A stretch of DNA of 64,000 nucleotides, taken from NCBI GenBank assembly GCA_963676655.2, contig CAXXKX010000003.1, positions 4,836,001-4,900,000 of the forward strand, written 5' to 3'. The DNA comes from G963676655 sp963676655. GTDB taxonomy: Bacteria > Verrucomicrobiota > Lentisphaeria > Victivallales > Victivallaceae. Below the pieces are notes generated by a model, which did no database searches, was not told where the DNA came from, and worked only from the letters and a program-made list of their open reading frames with translations. The position numbers and the translations under genes are program-made. Positions 11,001 to 23,000 of the stretch are shown here, one piece after another; position 1 is the stretch's first letter, and each line of letters opens with the position of its first letter.

Positions 11001-14000
11001 ATTCAACAACATATTCCTTAATACCTGACTTGTCATCAGTAGAGTCACTCCAATCGAGCAAGACGCTATCACCGTTAACTGAATCTGTCAATTCGTCCGG
11101 CACGCCCGGGGCCTGGGTGTCAGGAAGATCGACAATGAAATAATCAATAATACTCCAATCGGACTGGTTGTCATTATTATCAACCGCCTTAACCCGCCAG
11201 TAGTATGTACCATCAACCAGATTGCTTATGTTGAGCTCACTGGTTAGTACGGTTTGGCTTACAGCTCCGGTCAGTTGATCATTATCAGCATATTCAACGA
11301 TATATTCCTTAAGACCGGAAACATCATCACCGGAGTCATTCCAATCAAGAAACGCACTATCATTGTTTACACTACCGGCCAAGCCGGTTGGAGCTGATGG
11401 CTCTGTTATATCAACAATAAAGCAGTCTCCATCACTCCGGGCGGAAGCATTGTCATTGTTGTCAATGGCTTTTACCCGCCAGTAATAGATGCCGTCGGCT
11501 AAACTGCTCAGGTAGAGATTACTGTCGGATACGACCTGAAAGACCGAACTGGTAAAGGCTTCATTATTGGCATATTCGACAACATATTCTTTAGTCCCTG
11601 AAAGATTATCAACGGAGTCGGTCCAGTCAAGGTCAACATCATTGTCGGTTACAGACGCCACAAGAGAAGCGGGGCTCTCCGGAGCTGTGATATCAATAGT
11701 GAAGTCAGCTCCGCTAATCCAGGCTGATGCATTGCCGTTAACATCAACGGACTTAACCCGCCAATGGTATACGCCATCAACCAGATCGATCAGATTGAGA
11801 TCACTTGCAGCAGTGCTTATGCCGGTTGCAGCAGTAAAGTCAGCGGCAGTAGTATATTCAACGATGTACTCATTGGTTCCGGTGATGTTATCAATTGAGT
11901 CGCTCCAGTCGAGGTCAACATTGTTACCGGCTACAGTAAGACTAAGTAAAGCAGGAATATCCGGGGCGGTAACGTCCACGACAAAAGTATTTGTAACACT
12001 CCAGGCGGAAGCGTTGTCATTGTTGTCAATGGCTTTGACCCGCCAGTAATAGATGCCATCAGGAAAGTCCGTCAGGTCGAGAGTGCTGTCGGATACGACC
12101 TGAAAGACCGAACTGGTAAAGGCTTCATTATTGGCATATTCGACAACATATTCTTTAGTCCCTGAAAGATTATCAACAGAATCGGTCCAGTCAAGGGAAA
12201 CGTTATCGGAGGCAACCACACCGGTTAAACCGCTTGGAACATCAGGAGCAGTTGTATCTACATAAAATGAATCTTTCGAACTCCAGGTTGAGGCATTGTC
12301 ATGAATATCAACCGCTTTGACACGCCAATAATATGTGCCGTCGGCCAGGCTATTCAGATTAAGTTCACTTACAACCGTAGTCTGATTGATGGCTAAAATG
12401 AAATTTTCATTATCAGCATATTCGACGACATACTCTTTGATTCCGGGATCATTGGAATCGCTCCAGTCAAGCAATGCACTGTCAGCGATAACGCTGTCAG
12501 AAAGACCGGCAGGTATTGCAGGAGCATTAATGTCAACCGTAAAATCGTCGCCATCAGTCCACTCCGATACATTCCCGTTGTTGTCAACCGCTTTGACCCG
12601 CCAATGGTATGTAGCGTCAACCAAGCCGAATAAATCAAGGTCGCTGGTCGCAGAGCTAATGCTGACCGCGCCAATAAAGTCAGCGGCAGTGGTGTATTCG
12701 ATAACATATTCTTTAGTGCCGGTTACGTTGTCGACAGAGTCACCCCAGTCAAGGGCAACATCATTGCCTGTCACATTAAAACTCATATTCGCCGGCACAT
12801 CCGGCGCAGTGATATCAACAGTGAAATCACTGCCGTCAGCCCAGGCGGATTCGTTGTCATTGTTATCAACTGCTTTGACCCGCCAATGATAAATACCATC
12901 AGGCAAGTCCGTCAGGTCGAGATTGCTGGTTGCAGAGATTATACTGGTCGCGGCGGAGAAGTCAACGGCTGTGGTATATTCGATGACATACTCCTTGGTT
13001 CCAGTGATGTTGTCAAAAGAGTCATTCCAGTCAAGAGCAACACTGTTGTCAGTTACATTGCCGGTTAATACGACCGGTGCATCCGGTGCGGTGGCATCAA
13101 CGGTAAAATCGATGCCGATGGTCCAGGCTGACTCGTTGCCATTGTTGTCAATGGACTTGACCCGCCAATGATAGACGCCATCAGCCAAATCAATCAGATC
13201 AAGGGCGCTAATTGCGGAGGCGGAGTTGACCGCGCCGCTGAAGTCGGCGGCTGTTGTGTATTCTATTACATACTCTTTAGTGCCGCTCACGTTGTCGGCA
13301 GAGTCCCCCCAGTCCAGGGTAACATCATTATTAATAACGGAGACATCAAGCGAGGAAGGCGCGTCTGGCGCAGTTATATCAATCGTGAAATCCACGCCGC
13401 TGGTCCAGTCTGATTCATTACTGTTGTTGTCGACAGATTTTATTCTCCAATGATAGACTCCATCGTCCAGACCGGTCAGATCAAGATTGCTGGTTGCGGT
13501 GGAGTTGCCGACTGCGCCGCTGAAATCGACTGCGGTAGTATATTCAACCACGTATTCTTTCATTCCGGTTACGTTATCAGTACTGTCGCTCCAGTCAAAC
13601 GCGACGTCATTACCGGTTACGGACGCGTCCAGAGCGGAAGGTATATCCGGAGCGGTAATATCAACGGTAAAGTTACTGCCATTGGTCCAAACTGATTCAT
13701 TGTTGTTGTTATCCACGGCCTTAACCCGCCAATAATAAATCCCGTCGCTCAAACCAGCAATATCAAGTTCACTGACGGTAACACTATGGCTAACCGCATC
13801 CGTAAAAGAAGAATTATCCGCATATTCAACCAGATAATTTTTCAAACCGGATTTGTTATCAGTTGAGTCGTCCCAGTCAAAAATGACTTCATTGCCGGTA
13901 ACTATTTCGGTCAAACCGGCCGGGATATCCGGGGCCTGGGTATCGGGAATATTCACCGCAAAGCTGCTGTCAGCCCAAGCCGTTTCATTGCCGGCGTTGT

Positions 14001-17000
14001 CTATGGCTTTAACCCGCCAGTAGTAGATTGTCATATCGGACAGGCTATTCAGTGTTATTTCGCTGTCATTAACGACTTGTGAAACCGCTCCGGTATAATC
14101 ACTGTTATCGGCATATTCAACTACATATTCTTTCAGTCCAGACTTATTATCTCCGGCATCACTCCAATCAAGATCGGCACTGTTGGCGGTAACAACACAG
14201 GACAGAGCAGATGGTTGATCGGGAGCCTGGGTATCGGGAATGTCGATAAAGAAGCTCTCCACCAGGCTCCAGGCACTTGCGTTGTCATGATTATCCACGG
14301 CCTTGACCCGCCAATAGTAAGTAGTCAAATCAGAAAGACCGTCGAGGGTTTGTTCACTGTCTGTAACGGTTAGAATAGTTGAACTGTCGAATTGATCGTT
14401 ATTGGCATATTCCACAACGTATTCTTTGATGCCGACGATGTTATCACTTGAATCATTCCAGTCCAGTGACGCATGGTCATTACTGACACTGTCGGTCAGG
14501 CCGTCAGGAATTGCCGGGGCAGTAATATCAACGGTAAAATCGCTGCCGTTGGTCCAGACTGTTTCATTCCCGTTATTATCCACGGCCTTAACCCGCCAAT
14601 GATATACCCCATCGACCAGGCCGGTCAGATCAAGGTTACTGGTCATTGAGTTGACACTGGTTGCACCGCCGAAGTCGGCCGCAGTAGTGTATTCTACTAC
14701 ATACTCTTTGATTCCGGTTACGTTATCGGTACTGTCAGCCCAGTCTAAGGCAACATCATTCCCCGTCACGGACGCGTCCGGTGAGGACGGCACATCCGGA
14801 GCGGTGATATCAACGGTAAAATCACTGCCGTTGGACCAGGCGGATTCGTTGTCATTGTTATCAACCGCTTTTACCCGCCAGTGATACACACCATCTGAAA
14901 GATCAGTCAGATCGAGGGTGCCGGCCGTGACAGTTTGGCTTGTTGCTCCGCTGAAATCAGCGGCGATGGTATACTCGATAACATACTCTTTCGTCCCGGT
15001 AACGTTATCAGCACTGTCGTCCCAGTCGAGAGAGACATCGTTTTCGCTCACAGATGCATCCAGTGAACCCGGAACATCAGGAGCAGTAATATCGATTGTG
15101 AAGTCAGTTCCACTTGACCAGGCGGATTCGTTGTCATTATTATCAACCGCTTTTACCCGCCAGTGATACACGCCATCTGACAGATCAGTCAGATCGAGGG
15201 TGCCGGCAGTCACAGTCTGGCTTGTTGCTCCGCTGAAATCAGCGGCAGTACTGTATTCTACTATATATTCTTTTGTCCCGGTGACGTTGTCTGCAGATTC
15301 ACTCCAGTCCAAAGCTACATCATTATCGGTTACAGACGCTTCAAGGGAAGCAGGTACGTCCGGAGCTGTAATGTCGATTGTGAAGTCAGCCCCGCCAACC
15401 CAGTCAGAGGCATTATCTTTGGCGTCGAAAGCCTGAACCCGCCAATGGTAGACTCCATCGGCAAGGTCTGTCAGATCTATGGTACTGGCTGTAACAGTTT
15501 GGCTGACTGCGCCACTGAAGTCAGCGGTAGTGGCGTATTCAATTATATAATGATCTACCCAGGTCGTAGCGTCCCCGGAATCGCCCCAATCAAGAGAAAC
15601 GTCATTGCCGACTACAGTTTCCGTCAATCCGGATGGTAATGTCGGTGAGGTGGTATCGACAGTAAAGTTGTCCGCTCCGCTCCACCCGGATTCATTGTCA
15701 CTGTTGTCCACTGCTTTTACATGCCAATAATAAGTACCGTCACTTAAACTTGTCAAGTCAAGTTCGCTTAAAGTGACCGTTTGGCTGGTTGCACCGGTAA
15801 ATGACAAGTTATCGGCATATTCAACCACGTATTCTTTAACCCCGGAAACATTATCGCCGGAGTCATTCCAATCAAGTGCCGCACTGTCGTCGGTTACATT
15901 ATCGCTCAGTCCGTTCGGGACATCAGGCGCAGTTGTATCAATGGTAAAATCACTGCCATTGGTCCAGGCTGTTTCATTGCCGTTATTATCAACGGCCTTA
16001 ACCCGCCAATGGTATACGCCATCAGCAAGATCGCTCAGATCAAGATCACTGGTCGCAGAATTAGTGCTGGTTGCACCGGCAAAATCCGCAGCGGTGGTAT
16101 ATTGAATTATGTACTCACTGGTCCCGGTGACGTTGTCAGCAGAGTCAATCCAGTCAAGGGCGACATCATTGTCTGTTACAATGGAACTCAAAGTAGCCGG
16201 AACATCAGGAGCGGTTGTATCTACGGTAAAATCCTCACCATTAGTCCACGCCGACTCATTACCATTATTGTCTACTGCTTTGACCCGCCAGTGGTAAACA
16301 CCATCACCCAGGCTGGACAAATTCAAGTCACTGTTCGCAGAGCTTATGCTGGTTGCTCCAATAAAGTCAGCAGCAGTAGTGTACTCGATCAGATATTCCC
16401 TAACTCCCGTGATGTTGTCGCTGGAATCATTCCAGTCGAGAGAGACGCTGTTACCGGTCACACTGCCGGTCAATCCGACCGGCACATCCGGAGCGGTTAC
16501 ATCGACGGTAAAATCACTGCCGACAGTCCAGTCAGACTCATTACCGTTATTGTCAACAGATTTTACTCTCCAGTGATAAACGCCTTCAGCCAGATCCGTC
16601 AAAGTCAGGTCGCTAACCGCAGCAGTCCGGTTGTTCGAGGCACTAAAGTCAGCGCCTGTGGTGTATTCAACAACATATTCAGCAACTCCACTGAGATTGT
16701 CGGTAGAATCGGCCCAGTCCAGCACAACATCATTATCTGTAACGACAAAACTCAACGTGCCCGGAGCGCTTGAAGCAGTGGTGTCAATATAAAAAGTATC
16801 TGTCTCACTCCAGGCAGAGGCGTTATCGCTATTGTCGACTGACTTAACCCGCCAGTAATATGTACCGTCAACCAGGGCTCCTAAACTAAGTTCACTTATT
16901 GCCGTAATTTGGCTGGTCGCGTCAGTAAATTGATCATTATCAGCATATTCAACAATATATTCTTTGGTGCCAGTCAACGTGTCAACTGCATCGTTCCAGT

Positions 17001-20000
17001 CGAGCGTGGCACTGTCATCAGTGACGTTGTCAGTTAAACCTGCAGGCACGGCCGGTGCGGTCGTATCAATAGCGATGTTTCCCCCGATTGTCCAGATTGA
17101 TTCGTTATCATTATTATCGACTGATTTTACTCGCCAATAATATATGCCTTCGGCCAGGTCAGTCAGCTCTAAATTACTGACTGCAACACTTACCGAGACG
17201 GCTCCGGTAAAGTCCGCAGCTGTACCATATTCAACAATATATTCTTTCAACCCGGAGCCGTCATCAATTGAGTCGTTCCAATCCAGAGTAACATTTCTTT
17301 CAACAATTGATTCAGATAGTCCTGCCGGCGTTGAAGGCGCTATATAATCAATAAAGACATATGCGCTACCTAATGAACCGTCATCTCCCGTTGCTCCAAC
17401 AATCACGTTTTCCCCTTCGATAGCGATGGAAATACCAAAAAAGTCGCCAGCAAAACCGTCGTAAGCAAGAATGTTGTACTCACTGTACGAAACGCCATTC
17501 CAACGATAAATAAATACATTTCCTGATGATTCATCAGCACTGCTTGCCCCGACAGCCACAATATCTCCATTAATAGCCACGGATATGCCAAAGTTGTTAT
17601 CAGTTCCACTATTTGAACCGGAAAGCTTGTATTCGTCATAACTGGAGCCGTTCCAGCGATAAACATACGCGCTGTCACGGCTTCCAGAAGCCCCGACTAC
17701 AACATTTCCCCCGTCAACCGCAACAGATTTACCAAACGCGTCCCCTGCTACACCATCCGACGCGATAAGTTTGAGCTCGTCGTAAGAAACGCCGTTCCAG
17801 CGATAAACATACGCGCTGCCGGACCCATCACCGTTCTCATCATCTCCTAATGCTCCAACGACGATAGTTTCTCCGTCTATAGCAGCTGAATATCCAAAGA
17901 GATCCCCGGCAGTTGCATCTGATGCCACAAGCTTATACTCGTCATATGCGGAGCCGTTCCAGGAGTACACATATGCGCTGCCGGCACTGTCATTATCTCT
18001 CTGGGCCCCGACAACCACGGTGCCGCCATCAAGCGCGACAGACCAGCCAAACGCATCCCCTGTCGCCCCATCTGACGCCGTGAGTTTAAGTTCATCGTAA
18101 GCGGACCCATTCCAGGAGTAGACATAAACACAACCAGTATCATCAATATTTTCGCTGTTGCCGCTGACTGCACCGATAATAATAGTTTCCTCCTCAATCG
18201 CAACAGATCTGCCAAACCAGTCACCAGACTCTCCATCCGAGGCAGTAAGTTTATGCTCCACATAGGCCGATCCATCCCACCGGTAGACATACGCGCTGCC
18301 GGAATTTTCACCACTGTCATCATTTCCATGACCCCCGACAACCACGGTATTTCCATCAAGTGCGACAGAAAAGCCGAAACCGTCAGAGCTGGCACCATCT
18401 GACGCGTAAAGCTTTATTTGTCCTTCAGGCATAGTGGGAAAACTAACCGTAAAGCTCTCGACAGTACTCCAGTCAGATTCGTTCGAGGCGTTGTCAATCG
18501 CCTTGACGCGCCAATAATAAGTACCGTTTGCCAGGCCGCAGAGGACAAGTTCACTGGCTGCAACTGCTTGACTTGTCGAAACTGCGAAGTCGGCTCCGGT
18601 TGAATATTCGATAATATACTCATTGAAACCGGTTCCATCGACCTCATCGGTAGAATCGCTCCAGTCCAACGAAATGGTTTTATGAAAAAATGAATAAGAG
18701 AGTCCGGCAGGGACAGAAGGTGCTACAAGGTCGATAACATCATTCAGGTCAAAAACATAAGCGCTGCCGGAATTTTCACCATTGTCATCATCATCGTATG
18801 AACCAATAACTGCTTTATCTCCGTCAATTGCCACCGAAAAACCAAAAAAATCACCGGCCTGACCATCGGAAGCAATAAGCTTGGCCTCATTCCACCCAGA
18901 GCCGTTCCACTGGTAAACATACGCACTGCCGGACATATTTCCGTTGTCATCATCTCCCTTGGCGCCAACTAATATGGAATTACCATCAATGGATACAGAA
19001 GTTCCGAACAAGTCCATCCCCGCTCCATCTGATGCACTGATTTTTGTCTCATCCCAGTTGGAACCGTTCCATTTGTAGACGTATACACAACCGGTTAAAG
19101 CAGTACTTTCGCTATCGGCATACACTGATCCTACCACTATAGTATCGCCGTCTGCCGCGACCGAATAGCCAAACCTGTCTCCTTCTGCCGCGTCTGACGC
19201 GTATAGAGTAGTTTCCTCCCAGGAACTGCCGTTCCACTGATAAATGTATACACAACCGGCATCAGAGCCGTTAGTATCGTCGCCGTCAACTCCGACTACG
19301 ATAGTTTCGCCATCAAAAGCTATACTGTTAGATTGACTTATGGAGTCGGTTTCAGCGTCAAGTAAAACAGTGGCATCCCAGGTCGAACCATTCCATTGAT
19401 GCAATGAGGCTCCAAGATTGCCATTTACGACAATACCGTTGTCAGCCATATTTATTGAACGCATACCAATTACAGGAACAAAAAAACTTGCAATTTCCCA
19501 GGAACTTCCGCTCCATTGAACAACCTTGTTTCTGAACAAAGCATCATCTCCGTTGATTGCTGCATAAAGGCTGGGAATGCTTATAGTTGATTCGCTCCAG
19601 ACACCTCCATCCAATTGATAAATATACCCGCAGCTGGTGCTTCCGACAGCAATTAAGTCTCCGTCAATAGCAACGGAGAAGCCAAAATAGAGATTAGCTC
19701 CACCATTTGAAGCAAGAAGTTTTGTTGTCTCTATAAATGTTCCCGTGTCATAATACGCAAAACTGTCAACAGAACTCCAATCAGATTCATTGTCATAATT
19801 GTCTACAGATTTAACTCTCCAGTAGTAAGTTCCATAGCTTAAACCATTCAATGTAAGTTCGCTGGCTGCAACCGTTTGACTTGTTGCGTCCGTAAACTGA
19901 TCATTATCTGCATACTCAACCACATACTCCTTGAGACCGGAACCGTCATCGCTTGAATCGTTCCAGTTAATGAATACACTCAGTGCTTCAACTGATTGAC

Positions 20001-23000
20001 TCAGGTTTTCCGGAACATCCGGAGGAGTAACATCAATTAAAAAACTGTCAATACTGCTCCAGGCTGAACTATTTCCATTATTATCAACCGATTTTACTCG
20101 CCAATAATAGATGCCGTCCCCCAGACTGGCCAATTCCAATTCACTGTTCAGAGAGTTGAGGGATATTGCTCCGGTAAAAGTATCATTATCAGCATATTCC
20201 ACAATGTACTCTTTTACGCCGGCCTCGTTGTCGGTCGAGTCGCTCCAGTCAAGAGACGCCGTTGCGTTGGCAACAGTATCAGTGAGTCCGGCAGGGATTG
20301 AAGACGCAATAAAGTCAATATTATTTAAATCGAAAATATAGGCGCTGCCGGAATCCTCTCCATTATCATCGTCTTTATATGCGCCTACAACCACAGTAGT
20401 ACCATCAATCGAAACCGATCTCCCAAAATCATCTTCCGCCGCAATATCCGAAGATATAAGTTTGTAGTTATCATAAGTAATGCCGTTCCAGTGGTAAATG
20501 TAAACAGCTCCATAACCATTATCAATCCCGGCGGCTCCGACTACAATAAAGTCTCCACAAACCGCCACAGAGCTACCTAAATAATAAGCTTCTAATTCAT
20601 TTGACGCATCAAGCTTATATTCATCATATGAAGTGCCGTTCCAACGATAAGCATAAGCATTACCGGAATTATATACACCACAATCAGCTCCAACCACCAC
20701 CACATCTCCATCAACATCAACAGAATCGCCGAAGTTATCGTATGCTTCTCCATTTGACGCGGTGAGTTTTCGTTCGTCATAACCGCTTCCGTTCCACTTA
20801 TAGACATAAGCGCTGCCTGTATTATTATCATCACCGGTCGCTCCGACAACAATCGTGCCTCCATCAATAGCGACGGAATTACCAAAACGGTCGTCAGCAG
20901 CGCCATCAGAAGCCGTTAACTTGACTTCATTATAGGAAGTTCCGTTCCAGGTATAAACATACACACTACCCGAGTTTTCATCATTGTCATCATCAAAGAA
21001 AGCTCCAACGACCACAGTCTCACCGTCAACGGCTACAGTCGCGCCGAAATAGTCATTTGCAGCACCATCCGATGCACTAAGTATATATTCGTCATATGCG
21101 GCGGCGGTATAGTTCCAGCGATAAACATAGGCACTGCCGAAAACAGCACTGTCGGGACAACGGGTTCCAACCACAACTAAATCGTCATCGACCGCAACTG
21201 AACAGCCAAACCAGTTTTCATTAATTCCATCAGAAGCCGTAATTTGGTATTCACTGTACGAAATTCCGTTCCAGCGATAGACATAAGCATTCCCGGGGTC
21301 CACCTCTGTACCGTAATCATAGGGAGCTCCAACCACAATTGTGTCACCGCTTATCGAGACGGATTCACCAAAGTAATTATGCATGCCGCCGTCAGATGCG
21401 ATCAACTTTAACTGTCCGGTATCGATCCCCGGATCGTCGACAATAAAGGTACTTGCAGTACTCCAATCAGATTCATTGCCGACATTGTCAACGGCTTTGA
21501 CTCGCCAGTAATAGCTCCCGTCATTCCAGCCGCTGAGAGCTTGTTCACTGCTGACAACCACTAGCGAAAATGCATCGGTGAATCCGGTATTGTCCGCTAA
21601 TTCGACAATATATCCGGCTATTCCACTACCGGCGATATTATCGGTCGAATCAGTCCAGTCAAGCAAGACGGTACCAACATTAACCTGCTGAGTCAGTCCG
21701 GCTGGCATATCAGGCGCCTCAATGTCACGATCAAGAACTTCATTCAGTTCAAAAACATAGGCGCTGCCGGAATCGTCACCAGTATCATCGTCATAAGTGG
21801 CTCCGATTACTACAGTATCCCCGTTAATGGCAACCGAACGACCGAAACAATCATCAGTCGCCCCGTCCGGAGCGGTCAGTTTTGCTTCTTCATAGTAAGA
21901 AATTCCATTCCAGCGATAGATGTATGCACTGCCGGAATTTGTTCCGCTATTATCGTTAAAAGCTGCGCCGATAATTATAGTATCTCCATCAATAGCAACG
22001 GATGCTCCAAAACCATCTCCTTCGTTACCGTCTGACGCAATCAGTTTGTATTCATCATAGGAAGTCCCGTTCCAACGATAAGCATACGCATTCCCGTAAT
22101 TATATTCGGATCCGACCACCACGACTCCGCCATCAATGGCAATTGCTCCTCCAAATCGGTCCATGTCCGCACCATCCCATGCGGTTAACTTTAACTCATC
22201 ATAGGAAGTTCCATTCCAAGTATAAACATACACACTGCCGGAATCAGTCCCTCGATCATCATCATGGGGAGCTCCAACAACAATGGTATCATCTAAAATG
22301 GCAACAGTCTCACCAAAACGGTCATTATCACTGCTGTCTGACGCCGTCAACTTGGTTTCATCATAGGTTGTCCCGTTCCAGTGGAAAACATAGGCGCTGC
22401 CAGCGTTGTAGCCGGCATCATCATCGTAAACGGAGCCGACAACTACGGTATCACCGGCCACGGCGACAGATTTACCAAAATGGTCTGTTGCAAATCCGTC
22501 CGATGCAGTGATAATTGTTTCATCGTATGAACTGCCGTTCCATTGGAAAACATAGGCTCTGCCCAATACGCTTTCATTTTCATTCACCCCGATAACCACG
22601 GTATCTACATCAATAGCGATGGCTTCTCCAAAATATTCATTATCCACCCCGTCTGATGCGGTCAGCTTATATTCATCGTATGAAGTCCCGTTCCAGCGAT
22701 AGACATAGGCACTGCCGGTGGAACTGTTGTCTCCCATCGCACCTGCAACGAAATTTCCGCCGGAGATAGCAACTGAATAACCAAATTTATCATCTGCAGC
22801 GCCATCTGAGGCGAGAAATTTAGTAACTCCATACGGCAGAAAACAGTCAGTCGTACTCCAGGCTGATTCATTACCCGCATTATCTATCGCTTTAACCCGC
22901 CAATAATATGCGCCACCTGTCAAGCTGCTCAAATTAAGCTCACTTGCGACAACTGTCTGGCTGACTGAATCTGTATAGAAATAATTATCAGCATATTCAA

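Noticed and set aside
16009..16773. Open plus-strand frame of 254 codons inside the giant gene (also 11567-12049, 12386-12889, 3446-3901)
   Set aside because: These are antisense to repeated FN3 codons, show the same repeating pattern in mirror form, and have no ribosome site or recognisable domain.
9960..17343. Periodic repeats that at first resemble a CRISPR or satellite array
   Set aside because: The period is about 282-295 bp, variable, and matches whole FN3 codon units of an intact frame; there are no short identical repeats with unique spacers.
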